NCBI RefSeq assembly: GCF_016464625.1
Contig: NZ_JAEAGO010000005.1
Location: 1 to 64,000 of the forward strand
Source of the DNA: Penaeicola halotolerans
GTDB lineage: Bacteria; Bacteroidota; Bacteroidia; Cytophagales; Cyclobacteriaceae
Length of the DNA stretch: 64,000 bases
Direction of reading: 5' to 3'
Notes under the pieces: model-generated
What the model saw: the letters and a program-made list of their open reading frames with translations, nothing else
Databases searched by the model: none
What the model was told of the DNA's origin: nothing
Program-made: the position numbers and the translations under genes
Part shown: positions 17,200 to 27,503 of the stretch, piece by piece
Layout of the letters: each line of letters opens with the position of its first letter
Position numbering within the stretch: the first letter of the stretch is position 1

Positions 17200-20100
17200 A
17201 TGAGAAATCTAATACCTACTTTTTGCATTTTAATAGGTGCTACATTGATATGGACAGGCTGCGGCAATTCCTCAGAATCACCTGAATCAAACCTCATTTA
17301 CTCAGAGGCGCTTGCCAAAGAAATCAGTTTTGTAACCAATGGAGATGTACATTTTGATCAAACTATCGAAGTGATATTTAACAATGACATCATCAGTGAT
17401 GAAGAAGTTGGAAGCTCTCCTTTAGATGTATTTGATTTTAGCCCAAGCTTAAAAGGTAAGGCTCTGTGGAAAAGTAAAAGTGTATTGCAGTTTGTACCTG
17501 ATGAGGAATTGCCTATGCGAGAGCAGTTTAATGGCATACTACAGCTTCAAAAACTGTCTGCAGATTTTAAAGAAAAAGGACTTGAGGACCTAAAGTTTTT
17601 TCTCAATGTACTGGGAAGAGATATCGCAAGTTTTAATGCAGAGCTCAAGCTCAAGGATAGAAATGACCCCAAAATCCTTGTCTATCAAGGTACGCTGACT
17701 TTTACAGAAGCTACCAAAGTAGAAGATGTCGAAGCTGCAGTGAGTCTCACAGGAAATAAATCTTTAAACCTGAATTGGAATGTCTTAGACAGCAAGTCTT
17801 TCCAATTTATCAGCGAGGAGATCAATCGTACCGAACGCATCCAAGATTTTAGCTTTAAAGTAGCCTCTAAGCAATTAATGCTAGAGGAAGTTTTCGAGGA
17901 AAACTTCGAATTGCCTCCACTGACGGAAATGCGCATGGTGAGTCTCAAGGCAGAGGAAGAGGGCAAAAGCCCTAGAGTGAGAATCCAATATTCAGATGAG
18001 CTCGACATGGATCAGCAGATCACGGGACTCATCTCTGTCACTCCAAAAACCACATTTGAAGCCAAGAAACTAGGCAATACCGTCATCCTAGACGGCAACT
18101 TTAAATTTGGACAAAAGTACCAAATCAAAATGGAAGCAGGTATCAGAAGTCGCTGGGGCACAAAAACCACCAAAGTCATCACACAAGAAATCAGCTTCTC
18201 AGACATACAGCCACAGTTGGAGTTTGCTTCGGATGGTGTCATACTACCTTCTTCAAATCAGAAAAAGGTGCAGTTTTATACCACTAATCTAAAGCGCGTA
18301 CACTTAGAAGTGAAGAAAATCTATACCAATAAACTCGGGCGGATACTGCAATCAGAAAAGCTCTCCAGTAGTAAAAATAGAAATAGAGGCTTTAATGATA
18401 GCTATACCAATGCAGTTGGAGTCGTGGTCAAAAGTCAAAGTATAGACCTCAACAACCAGGCAAATGAATGGATGCTAAATGAGCTAGACCTTTCAGATTT
18501 ATTTTCAAATTATGGAGATGGAATCTTCCTTATTAGCTTGAGATTCACTCCCGAAGATGTGAGTGTTCCTATCACTTCAGATAAACTCACTTATTTGGAG
18601 GAAAAGGGACAAATCTACAAGCCTATCCTACTCAGCGACATAGGGATGACACTCAAGTCTGGCAACAATGACCATGTATTTTTTATCACAGATTTGATCA
18701 CTGCACAGCCCCTGTCAGGCGCTAGGGTGTCGCTACTCAACTATGATGGTGAAGAAATCACCAGTGCTGTGAGCAATGCCCAAGGTATCGCAACTTTCAC
18801 ACGGTCACGCTACTTCTATAATGCTACCGCTAAAAAGGGGACGCAGATCACTGCTCTGAAGAAAGACGATATGCAATGGAGCACTTCAGGCTTTGATGTA
18901 GGTGGTCTTCGAGAATATGGCAATAATACAAGAGGATTCATTTACACTGAAAGGGGTGTTTACAGACCTGGAGATTCTGTTCATGTAGGTTTCATCGCTA
19001 GAAATAAGGATAAGACTTTCCCCCAAAATCATCCTGTGAGTATTACGGTCAGAGATCCCGAGTACAACACTGTCTTTGAACAAACAAAGGTCAAATCGCA
19101 AGATGGCTTTTATGTATTTGCATTTGCTACAGATAGTAAGGCTCCTACAGGAAACTACAATATAAATATCAATGCTGGCGGCTCTTATTTCTATCAGGAG
19201 CTTAAAATAGAGACGGTCGTTGCTGACAAACTCAATGTCAACGTCAAACCAGAAAAGAGGACACTTAGCTGGACTGATAAATCTCTCGATTATCTGTTGG
19301 ATGTCAAATACCTCTTCGGAGCTCCAGCTTCCAACTTACAGGCAACTGTGGATGTGGAAGTACTCCCCGCACTCAAAACATTCGCTAATTATGGAAATTA
19401 TACATTCACTCGAGCTGATGTAGATTTTAAATCATTTACTAAAAATATCCTCAAAGGCACGCTAGATGAAAAAGGGCAGCTAAAAGGAAATTGGATCATT
19501 CCTAACCTTGGAGATGTCCCTTCCATGCTCAAGGTAAAAGTAAATGCTAAAATTACCGAAAAAGGAGGGCAGCCAAATGAAGGTTGGAATGTAGTAGACC
19601 TAGAACCCTATCCAAACTATGTGGGAGTCAGTGACCCGAGCGGCTATGGCTATTTTGCTACTGGACAGGAAGTCAGATTCCCAATTGTCCTGCTCAACAC
19701 TAAAGGAGAAAAACAAATCGGCAAAAGCATTTCCTACAAAATCTACCGAAATGATAAAAACTGGTGGTATCAGTACGATAACAGAAGAAATTATCAGCTA
19801 AAGTATAAACAGGATAATCAAACTTATTTAGAAATAGAAGGTAAAGTCACCACCAAAGAGAATAACACATTTATCAGTTTCAATCCCTCTGAAAATGGTG
19901 AATACCTCATAGAGGTCATTGATAGCAATGGGCACATCGCTTCACTCTTTTTCAGTGCATACCGCTATGGAAGTGTGCCAGGCGGTGATCTCAATGAGGG
20001 TACTCTAGCACTTAAGTCTGATAAAGAAAGCTATCAGCCTGGTGATCGTGCTAAAATTAGGCTGCCAAATCCTCAGCAAGGAACGATCCTAATGACAGTA

Positions 20101-22647
20101 GAAAAAGGAAATGAACTGCTCAGTCATCAGTGGGTAAAGCCTAGCGGGACTAGTGAAGAGTTGACGCTAGAGCTACCAATCACCCAAGATATGATGCCTA
20201 ATGTGTATGTCACTCTATCGGTCATTCAGCCACATGATCAAACGACTAATGATCGTCCAATCAGGACCTTTGGCATACTTCCAATCTCGGTCATCGATCC
20301 TGCAACAAAAATCGGATTTGACATTGGCGTAAAACCTTCTCTGCTACCTAATGAAGCGTTTGAAATCAAAGTCAATACACTTAACCAAAAGCAAGCACAG
20401 TTTAGTATCGCAGTAGTTGATGAGGGATTGTTGAGCTTAACTCAGTTTCAAACACCGAATCCTTGGAATGACTTTTTCAGGAAAATTGGGCTTTTCGTGG
20501 ATTCTTATGATGTCTACTCTCATGTGATCAGCGCAAATAAAGGAGATGTATTTCAAACTTTCTCCATAGGCGGAGCAGAAGCTCTCAGCTATCGAGAGTC
20601 ACAAACTGATCCTATCGATGGCAAAGACAGATTCCAGCCTGTCAGCATGTTTAAAGGCCCTCTGATGACTGATGAGAGAGGTCGTGCCACTGTGAAGTTT
20701 AAGATGCCAAACTACAATGGTGCAGTGCGCATCATGGTGGTCGGTGCTCAAGGAAATAGCTACGGACATGCGGATAAAACAGTTCCAGTAAAATCCGATT
20801 TGATCTTGCAACCTACCCTGCCTCGACAACTCAGTCCAGGAGATGAGATCACATTGCCAGTGTCTCTATTTAAATTGAACAGCGCCATTAAAAATGCTAC
20901 GCTAAATATCAAGTTGGATGGGCCACTCACGCTTATAGGCAGTGAAAGTCAATCTGTAACTTTTGGAGACAAAGAGGAGGCCTATACAAGCTTCAAGATA
21001 CGCGTGAACCAATCAGTCGGACAAGCCAAAGTAACGCTAACAGGAAACACTGGTAGCTTTAAAGTCACGAGTGAAACAAATATCTCTGTGATCCCTAGTG
21101 CAAGTAGGGTTTATGATAAGCAAACAGAACAATTGATCAAGGGAAAAACCCTCACTATGGCTGTTCCTAAAATTGGAATTGAAGGCACCAATATGGCAAC
21201 TCTAGACCTCAATATCTTCCCTAATATGGATTTTGATCATCGTCTCAAATGGCTCATATCCTATCCATATGGATGTATTGAACAGACAGTTTCAGCAGTT
21301 TTCCCTCAGCTTTACCTGAAAAAAATGGGCTATTTTGATGCTTCAGAAAGCACTGAGATAGACCGTAATATCACTGAGGCTATCAATAAGCTACAACAAT
21401 TCACTACTTCTAGTTCTGGATTTTCTTACTGGCCTGGTGAACGTGAAAGTAGCGAATGGGGCACTAACTACGCAACTCACTTCTTGATCGAAGCTAAAAA
21501 AGCAGGCTATGCTGTACCTGACTTCTTGTATCAGAGAGCAATCAATTCACTCAGCAATGACGCTCGAAATCATGTTGGTAAGCTATCTTCTCGAGTCAAT
21601 CGTGCCTTCATATTGAGCTTAGATGATAAATCGCCTGTAGGAGAAATGAACCTTCTCATGGAAAACGAATTGTCTAAAATGACTGATGCTCAAAAGTGGA
21701 TGCTTGCAGCGGCTTATCATCAAGCTGGAGTAGATCAAGTGAAAAATCAAATCCTACAAAGCAGTGGTACTAGCACACAGGCTTATGACCCATTTGATTA
21801 TACATTTGGATCTAAATATAGAGATGATGCGATCATACTATACTGCGCTACACTGATGGGTGAGACGGAGACCGCTGAGTTAATAGCTAAATCAGTGGCT
21901 ACTCAACTCTCGGGTAAAGAGTATCTAAGTACCCAGAGCAGTGGCTATATGCTATTGGCATTGGGTAAATACTTCGAAAAAATCGGCTTAAACTTATCAC
22001 AAGGAAAGGTGATCAAGGGAACAGTTGTCTTAGCTAATGGAAAGCGAATTCCTTTCAACACTAACAATCGACTTTCGCTACCTATTAGAAATAATTTTGG
22101 TGAAAACATCAGCATAGAGCTCTCAACTGATAGCAATGTAGATCAAATCTATGCCTCGCTGTCTTGGAATGGAGTACCTCTGACAGATCAACGCAAAACC
22201 ACTTCTAATAATCTCTCACTAGAGGTCAAGTGGTATGATGAAAATGGAAACCTCATCAATCCTGATAGGCTCAAGCAAGGTGAAAGCTTCTTTGGTAGAT
22301 TTACTGTAGGCAATATTAGTCCTGTATCAGAAGTCTCAGAACTAGCACTCGTACAAATATTTCCAGCAGGATGGCAGATAGAAAATCTTCGTCTAAACAA
22401 TGAACTGCTACCCGACTGGACCAATAATTGGACACTAAATAAAGAGTCTTATCTAGATCTCAGAGATGATCGAGCCATGTGGTTCTTTGACCTGAAGGGG
22501 AAGGAAAAACTAGATTTTGTGATCAAGCTCAACTGCGTGACACCTGGCTCATATCAGTTGCCAGGTACCCTCGTAGAAGCCATGTATAATAATGATTTTA
22601 AAGCTACTCAGGCAGGTAAAAAAGTAAGTGTTGAAGCCTTTAAATAA
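17200..22647 (+). CDS. Alpha-2-macroglobulin family lipoprotein (thioester type)
   Basis: 1815 aa. A signal peptide ends in lipobox WTGC with lipidated C21, so it is anchored in the envelope. The multi-domain body shows macroglobulin repeats, a GVYRPGDSVHV segment (about residues 585-595) as in MG3-MG4 of bacterial A2M, the A2M core (AVRIMVVGAQG, about 1170) and the thioester motif CIEQ at C1359 in YPYGCIEQTVSAVFP. Such proteins trap attacking proteases through the thioester and are thought to guard the periplasm. It overlaps pbpC by 20 bp, the classic A2M-PBP1C pairing, suggesting joint work when the envelope is breached. Length is normal for Bacteroidota. Confidence 0.93.
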   Translation: MRNLIPTFCILIGATLIWTGCGNSSESPESNLIYSEALAKEISFVTNGDVHFDQTIEVIFNNDIISDEEVGSSPLDVFDFSPSLKGKALWKSKSVLQFVPDEELPMREQFNGILQLQKLSADFKEKGLEDLKFFLNVLGRDIASFNAELKLKDRNDPKILVYQGTLTFTEATKVEDVEAAVSLTGNKSLNLNWNVLDSKSFQFISEEINRTERIQDFSFKVASKQLMLEEVFEENFELPPLTEMRMVSLKAEEEGKSPRVRIQYSDELDMDQQITGLISVTPKTTFEAKKLGNTVILDGNFKFGQKYQIKMEAGIRSRWGTKTTKVITQEISFSDIQPQLEFASDGVILPSSNQKKVQFYTTNLKRVHLEVKKIYTNKLGRILQSEKLSSSKNRNRGFNDSYTNAVGVVVKSQSIDLNNQANEWMLNELDLSDLFSNYGDGIFLISLRFTPEDVSVPITSDKLTYLEEKGQIYKPILLSDIGMTLKSGNNDHVFFITDLITAQPLSGARVSLLNYDGEEITSAVSNAQGIATFTRSRYFYNATAKKGTQITALKKDDMQWSTSGFDVGGLREYGNNTRGFIYTERGVYRPGDSVHVGFIARNKDKTFPQNHPVSITVRDPEYNTVFEQTKVKSQDGFYVFAFATDSKAPTGNYNININAGGSYFYQELKIETVVADKLNVNVKPEKRTLSWTDKSLDYLLDVKYLFGAPASNLQATVDVEVLPALKTFANYGNYTFTRADVDFKSFTKNILKGTLDEKGQLKGNWIIPNLGDVPSMLKVKVNAKITEKGGQPNEGWNVVDLEPYPNYVGVSDPSGYGYFATGQEVRFPIVLLNTKGEKQIGKSISYKIYRNDKNWWYQYDNRRNYQLKYKQDNQTYLEIEGKVTTKENNTFISFNPSENGEYLIEVIDSNGHIASLFFSAYRYGSVPGGDLNEGTLALKSDKESYQPGDRAKIRLPNPQQGTILMTVEKGNELLSHQWVKPSGTSEELTLELPITQDMMPNVYVTLSVIQPHDQTTNDRPIRTFGILPISVIDPATKIGFDIGVKPSLLPNEAFEIKVNTLNQKQAQFSIAVVDEGLLSLTQFQTPNPWNDFFRKIGLFVDSYDVYSHVISANKGDVFQTFSIGGAEALSYRESQTDPIDGKDRFQPVSMFKGPLMTDERGRATVKFKMPNYNGAVRIMVVGAQGNSYGHADKTVPVKSDLILQPTLPRQLSPGDEITLPVSLFKLNSAIKNATLNIKLDGPLTLIGSESQSVTFGDKEEAYTSFKIRVNQSVGQAKVTLTGNTGSFKVTSETNISVIPSASRVYDKQTEQLIKGKTLTMAVPKIGIEGTNMATLDLNIFPNMDFDHRLKWLISYPYGCIEQTVSAVFPQLYLKKMGYFDASESTEIDRNITEAINKLQQFTTSSSGFSYWPGERESSEWGTNYATHFLIEAKKAGYAVPDFLYQRAINSLSNDARNHVGKLSSRVNRAFILSLDDKSPVGEMNLLMENELSKMTDAQKWMLAAAYHQAGVDQVKNQILQSSGTSTQAYDPFDYTFGSKYRDDAIILYCATLMGETETAELIAKSVATQLSGKEYLSTQSSGYMLLALGKYFEKIGLNLSQGKVIKGTVVLANGKRIPFNTNNRLSLPIRNNFGENISIELSTDSNVDQIYASLSWNGVPLTDQRKTTSNNLSLEVKWYDENGNLINPDRLKQGESFFGRFTVGNISPVSEVSELALVQIFPAGWQIENLRLNNELLPDWTNNWTLNKESYLDLRDDRAMWFFDLKGKEKLDFVIKLNCVTPGSYQLPGTLVEAMYNNDFKATQAGKKVSVEAFK

Positions 22648-24952
22648 TTTTCAAAAGAAAGTAGGAGTCGTATTTCTGATCGTACTCCTATTTTTTCTTT
22701 GGCTTAGTATTCCACTAAGGAGTCCACTCTTTGATACGACCTACTCTACCATTATATTGGCTGAGGATGGTAGTCTATTGCAAGCGTATACCAACCCTGA
22801 AGAGCAGTGGCATTTTCCTCCGCAAGAAGAAGTCATCCCAGAGAAACTTAAAAAAGCAGTTCTCACTTTTGAAGATAAGCGATTTGATAGCCACATCGGG
22901 ATAGACTTGCTTGCGATCTTACGTGCTGCTAAGAGTAATATACAGGCTGGAAAAGTAGTCAGCGGAGCGAGTACACTTACCATGCAGGTAGCTAGATTGC
23001 GACATGATCATAAACGAACCTTATGGTATAAAATATCCGAGCTATTTGACGCCCTAAAAATTGACTGGCAATACAGTAAGGGAGAAATCCTCAAACTTTA
23101 CCTTGATCATGCTCCATTTGGTGGTAATGTCATCGGATATCATACTGCCTCATTAAAGTTTTTTGGTAAGCATCCAGCACAACTGACATGGAGCGAAGCG
23201 GCTACTTTGGCTGTACTACCCAATGCTCCAGGTCTCATCTATCCCACTCAGCGAAATACCTCCTTGATAGATAAAAGAAATAGCTTACTACTAAAGCTAA
23301 AGGAAGCGGGTCATCTCGATGAACAAGCCTATATTTTGGCTAAAATAGAGCCTATTCCTACGCAATTTTTAACCTTTGAATCTACCATACCGCATGCTGG
23401 CCGCTGGCTAAAAAGTCAATATCCAGACTCTAACATATTGCAAACAACCATCGATAAACAGCTACAGCAAAGCAGTCAATATGTAGCCGAAAAACATCGA
23501 TCAATCTTAGCTCCTTATGGAATCTACAATCTGTCTATTTTAGTTGCAGATACGCGTACTGGCGCTATCAAAGCTTATGTAGGTTCTCCAGCTTTCTTTG
23601 ATGCAGCGCATCAGGGGCAAGTGGATGGTGTGCAAGCTGCTAGATCTAGTGGTTCTATTCTCAAACCCCTTTTATATGCCTTGAGTATCGATGAAGGCTT
23701 AATTTTACCAAATACGCTTATTCGGGATTTGCCCACCTATTTTGATGGCTTCTCCCCCAACAATGCCAATGAAGATTTTCAGGGAGTAGTCACTGCTAAA
23801 GAAGCTCTGATCAGCTCACTCAATATCCCAGCAGTTAGACTTTTAAATAGCTATGGAGTATATCAATTTTATGCTTTTCTAAAAATGGCTGGAGTAAGTA
23901 CACTCTTTAGAGATGCAGATGCTTATGGATTGCCCTTGATCTTAGGTGGTGCTGAGGTGAACATGTGGGATATGGTCATGCTTTATAGAGGTCTCGCCAA
24001 TGGTGGTGTCTTCACTCCAAACAACATCCTCCAAGAAGACATCACAGAGGAAGGTGAAAACTTGATCAGTAAAGCGTCCACGCTACTAACACTTGATATG
24101 CTAAAAGAAGTATCACGACCTGGAAGCGAGTACTATTGGCAAAAGTATAGCAGGCAACAACCCATAGCTTGGAAAACAGGCACTAGCTATGGTCATAAAG
24201 ATGCTTGGGCTATAGGTGTAAATCCACAATATACCATAGCTGTTTGGGTGGGAAATTTCACTGGAGAAAGTAATAAAAATCTTAGCGGAGCAGCTTCTGC
24301 TGGACCTATCCTATTTGATCTTTTACAAAGTTTTCCTACAGATCCTACGAGTAGCTGGTTTGCTATAAATGACATTGATTTTCATCCAAAAGCAGTTTGT
24401 GAGCTTTCTGGCTTAGCCGCTGGAGAGGCATGCATGGCAGTAGACACTGTAAGTGCTCCCTATAATATGAAGGCCCTGAGAAAATGTGATTACCATCAAA
24501 AACGGTACTTTTCCGAAGATGGACGATATCAAACTTGTTCTCAATGCTGGTCTGAGTTGGGGGCTGTTTCAGAAAAAGTGACCTACTATCCACCTGATAT
24601 TGCTTTTTATTTACGATCAAAGGGACAATACATTGATGATATCAAACCTCACTACCCTAGCTGCCCTAGCTTTCAGTCTGATGATGCTATTCGGATCATT
24701 TATCCAAACCCTTCAGCTAGGCTCTTTTTGCCAAGAGACTATAATGGACAAGTAGAACAAGTAGTCTGTCAAGTAGGGCACCGTGACAATACTTCTAAGA
24801 TCTATTGGTACCTCAATGAACAATACATAGGGAATACACAAGGAACACATAAACTCGCAGTTACTTTTCAGCAAGGAAAAAACGAACTTAAAGTCATTGA
24901 TGAAAATGGCAGCGAAGATAGTAGGAGTATTTTTGCACAGTTGAAACAGTGA
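22628..24952 (+). CDS. pbpC: Penicillin-binding protein 1C
   Basis: 774 aa, GTG start (TTG at 22631 is an alternative) inside the end of the A2M gene. One N-terminal membrane anchor (about 13-29) is followed by the glycosyltransferase 51 domain with E82 in FEDKRFDSHIGID and SGASTLTMQVARL. The transpeptidase has S343-xx-K346 in SGSILKP, SLN in SSLNIPAVR, and KTG at K516 in WKTGTSYGHKDAW. The C-terminal BiPBP_C domain begins near CPSFQSDDAIRIIYPNPS, with Cys-rich linker segments before it. It polymerises and cross-links peptidoglycan, probably for repair. Confidence 0.95.
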   Translation: MLKPLNNFQKKVGVVFLIVLLFFLWLSIPLRSPLFDTTYSTIILAEDGSLLQAYTNPEEQWHFPPQEEVIPEKLKKAVLTFEDKRFDSHIGIDLLAILRAAKSNIQAGKVVSGASTLTMQVARLRHDHKRTLWYKISELFDALKIDWQYSKGEILKLYLDHAPFGGNVIGYHTASLKFFGKHPAQLTWSEAATLAVLPNAPGLIYPTQRNTSLIDKRNSLLLKLKEAGHLDEQAYILAKIEPIPTQFLTFESTIPHAGRWLKSQYPDSNILQTTIDKQLQQSSQYVAEKHRSILAPYGIYNLSILVADTRTGAIKAYVGSPAFFDAAHQGQVDGVQAARSSGSILKPLLYALSIDEGLILPNTLIRDLPTYFDGFSPNNANEDFQGVVTAKEALISSLNIPAVRLLNSYGVYQFYAFLKMAGVSTLFRDADAYGLPLILGGAEVNMWDMVMLYRGLANGGVFTPNNILQEDITEEGENLISKASTLLTLDMLKEVSRPGSEYYWQKYSRQQPIAWKTGTSYGHKDAWAIGVNPQYTIAVWVGNFTGESNKNLSGAASAGPILFDLLQSFPTDPTSSWFAINDIDFHPKAVCELSGLAAGEACMAVDTVSAPYNMKALRKCDYHQKRYFSEDGRYQTCSQCWSELGAVSEKVTYYPPDIAFYLRSKGQYIDDIKPHYPSCPSFQSDDAIRIIYPNPSARLFLPRDYNGQVEQVVCQVGHRDNTSKIYWYLNEQYIGNTQGTHKLAVTFQQGKNELKVIDENGSEDSRSIFAQLKQ

Positions 24953-24956
24953 AAAA

Positions 24957-26060
24957 TTAACTCAAGGCTTGGTCCATATCAGCTATCAAGTCATCTATAT
25001 GCTCCAAACCAACAGAAACACGAATGAGGTTTTGAGGCGTGAGGGTATCTGGCCCTTCTACCGCAGCACGCCTTTCTATCAGGCTTTCTACACCTCCAAG
25101 GCTCGTGGCATTAGTGTAGAGCTTGAGCTTTGATATCACTTTCTCAGCCGTTTGCGCATCTCCTTTAACACAAAAGGATAGCATGCTTCCGTATCCATTC
25201 ATTTGACTTGCGGCCACCTGATGACCCTCATGTGATGGTAGTCCTGGATAGTAAACTTTTTCAACTTGAGGGTGCTTTGACAAATAGGCTGCTAGAGCAG
25301 TTGTATTAGCGAGATGTCCTTTCATTCTGTAAGGAAGCGTTTTGATGCTTCTCGTCAAAAAGTAACAATCAAACGGTGAAGGAACTGCCCCTCCTGTGTG
25401 TTGGACATTTCTGATCTTTTCCCACATATCATCGACCTTAGCGGTGATGAGTGCCCCTCCCAAAATATCGCTATGCCCACCGAGAAACTTAGTGGTAGAA
25501 TGCATCACGAGATCCGCTCCAAGCTTTAGAGGATTTTGGAAAATAGGTGTAGCAAAAGTATTGTCACAAGCTACTGTGATGTTTTTTGACTTAGCGATCG
25601 CTACAAGTGCTTTGATGTCGGATATTTTGAGTAGAGGGTTTGAAGGCGTCTCTATCCAGAGTAGTTTGGTATTAGGCTGAATAGCATTTTTAAAATTATC
25701 AGGATTAGATAAGTCTACGAAAGTAACCTCTAAAATCCCCTTGAAGAGTTCTTTCAATTGCTTGCTTAAGCCATGATACATATCATCAGCTGCTATCACA
25801 TGACTACCTACTGGTAGGGACTGAAAAACCGCCATACCAGCCGCATTGCCGGAAGAAAAAGCAGCAGCTTCAGCTCCACCTTCCAGCTTTGCCAGTACGT
25901 TTTCTAGGGATTTCCTGTTAGGATTAGCTGCTCTCGTGTAGATGTATGCTTCCTCAGGATGATGCTCAAAAGTAGTAGACAAGGTGATAGGTTGGATAGC
26001 TGGTTTACCTTCACTATTTGGATGATTACCTGCATGTATGGCTATAGTTTCTATCTTCAT
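24957..26060 (-). CDS. PLP-dependent trans-sulfuration enzyme (cystathionine gamma-synthase/lyase type)
   Basis: 367 aa from the ATG at 26060; a start at 26075 would add five residues (MERED) without family support. Cys/Met metabolism PLP enzyme fold: YIYTRAANPNRKSLE, SSGNAAGMA, IETPSNPLLKI, DNTFATPIFQNPL, and the PLP-binding lysine in HSTTKFLGGHSD. The C-terminus has SLGGVESLIERR and RVSVGLEHIDDLIAD. It may make or cleave cystathionine; sequence alone does not decide between synthase and lyase. It follows the FAD-linked oxidase by 17 bp on the same strand, so a shared transcript is likely. Confidence 0.88.
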   Translation of the reverse strand: MKIETIAIHAGNHPNSEGKPAIQPITLSTTFEHHPEEAYIYTRAANPNRKSLENVLAKLEGGAEAAAFSSGNAAGMAVFQSLPVGSHVIAADDMYHGLSKQLKELFKGILEVTFVDLSNPDNFKNAIQPNTKLLWIETPSNPLLKISDIKALVAIAKSKNITVACDNTFATPIFQNPLKLGADLVMHSTTKFLGGHSDILGGALITAKVDDMWEKIRNVQHTGGAVPSPFDCYFLTRSIKTLPYRMKGHLANTTALAAYLSKHPQVEKVYYPGLPSHEGHQVAASQMNGYGSMLSFCVKGDAQTAEKVISKLKLYTNATSLGGVESLIERRAAVEGPDTLTPQNLIRVSVGLEHIDDLIADMDQALS

Positions 26061-26077
26061 GTCTTCTCTTTCCATAA

Positions 26078-27499
26078 TTAAAATATCTTGTCTGGATTCA
26101 ATATGCCATTAGGGTCAAAGGCCGCCTTGATGCCACGCATAAGCCTAAGATTTACCTCAGAAACAGCGAGCGACATATAGGGCCTTTTGGCTATGCCGAT
26201 ACCATGCTCTCCTGAGAGTGTACCGCCTAGTCTGACTACTTCTTTGAATATCTCTCCTATACCCTCATTGACTTCCTTATGCCAGTAAGCATCAGAAAGC
26301 GCCTCTTTCATGATGTTGATGTGTAGATTGCCATCTCCTGCATGTCCGTAGACTACCGAGTTAAAACCATACTGTTTCCCTATAGACTTGATTGCTGTGA
26401 CGAGCTTTGGCAAATTACCCCTTGGTACGACCACATCCTCTGATTTAGTGAGTGAGTAATAGTTGACAGCTGGCGAAACATTTCTTCTGATCCTCCAAAG
26501 CGCCTCCTTTTGCTCCACAGTATCTGCAAAAAGTACCTCTCCTGTTTCGAATTGCTCCAAAACATTCATGATGGTTTCTGCTTCCTTCATGAGCACCTCT
26601 TGGTCATTGCCATCTAGCTCGATAAGCAAATGTGCATTGATTCCTTCGGGTAAATCTATGTTAACTTTTTTATTGAGCACTGTAGCGAGATATTCTTGAG
26701 TTTTGATGATCGCCTCTCGCTCCATAAATTCCATCCCAGAAGGCGTCACTCCAGCCATGTAGATAGCAGATATGGCTCTGCAAGCCTCTTCTGAAGTACT
26801 AAATGGCACTAAAAGCGTCACATCTTGAGTAGGGTATGATCGTAGTTTGAAAACAATCTTGGTGATGATCCCAAGCGTTCCTTCACTGCCAATCATTAAT
26901 TGGGTGAGATTATATCCTGTCGAGTTTTTGAGTACATTGGCAGCCGTCCAGATGATCTCTCCAGTAGGCAATACTACCTGGAGATTGAGCACATAGTCTC
27001 TCGTGACACCGTATTTGACAGCCTTAGGGCCGCCTGCATTTTCTCCTAGATTTCCTCCCAAAAAACAACTTCCTCTGCTACTTGGATCTGGTGGATAGAA
27101 AAGTCCTTTTTCTTTTACCGTATCTTGGAAAACCTGAGTGATCACACCCGGCTCCACTGTAGCTTGTAGGTTGAGTTCATCTATCTCAAGGATTCTATTA
27201 AATCGCTCCATGGAGACCACAACTCCCTTTTGTACGGGTAGCGCGCCTCCACTTAGTCCAGTGCCACCTCCTCTTGGAGTGACGGGGATGACATGTTCAT
27301 TGCAAAGCTTGAGAATCGCTGAAACCTCCTCAGCCGAACCTGGCTTAAGCACCACATCAGGCATGAAAGAATAATCCTCCGTCTCATCATGTGAATATTG
27401 GTACTTATGCTCCTCATCTACGATGATATTGGCTTTCCCTACTATCTGCTGAAATTGCATCAGCAAATTTTCTCCTACGGTCGTGTATGATACTGGCAT
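26078..27499 (-). CDS. FAD-linked oxidase, GlcD / D-lactate dehydrogenase type
   Basis: 473 aa from the ATG at 27499; a start at 27529 would overlap the ROK gene by 26 bp. The N-terminal FAD-binding (PCMH) domain has VTPRGGGTGLSGGALP, DPSSRGSCFLGGNLGENAGGP and GSEGTLGIITKIVF. The C-terminal FAD-oxidase C domain ends with VYGHAGDGNLHIN, SGEHGIGIAKRPY and NPDGILNPDKIF-like residues (FDPNGILNPDKIF). The family oxidises D-2-hydroxy acids such as glycolate or D-lactate. No GlcE or GlcF partner is adjacent. Same strand as ROK and the PLP enzyme. Confidence 0.9.
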   Translation of the reverse strand: MPVSYTTVGENLLMQFQQIVGKANIIVDEEHKYQYSHDETEDYSFMPDVVLKPGSAEEVSAILKLCNEHVIPVTPRGGGTGLSGGALPVQKGVVVSMERFNRILEIDELNLQATVEPGVITQVFQDTVKEKGLFYPPDPSSRGSCFLGGNLGENAGGPKAVKYGVTRDYVLNLQVVLPTGEIIWTAANVLKNSTGYNLTQLMIGSEGTLGIITKIVFKLRSYPTQDVTLLVPFSTSEEACRAISAIYMAGVTPSGMEFMEREAIIKTQEYLATVLNKKVNIDLPEGINAHLLIELDGNDQEVLMKEAETIMNVLEQFETGEVLFADTVEQKEALWRIRRNVSPAVNYYSLTKSEDVVVPRGNLPKLVTAIKSIGKQYGFNSVVYGHAGDGNLHINIMKEALSDAYWHKEVNEGIGEIFKEVVRLGGTLSGEHGIGIAKRPYMSLAVSEVNLRLMRGIKAAFDPNGILNPDKIF

Positions 27500-27503
27500 T
27501 GTA

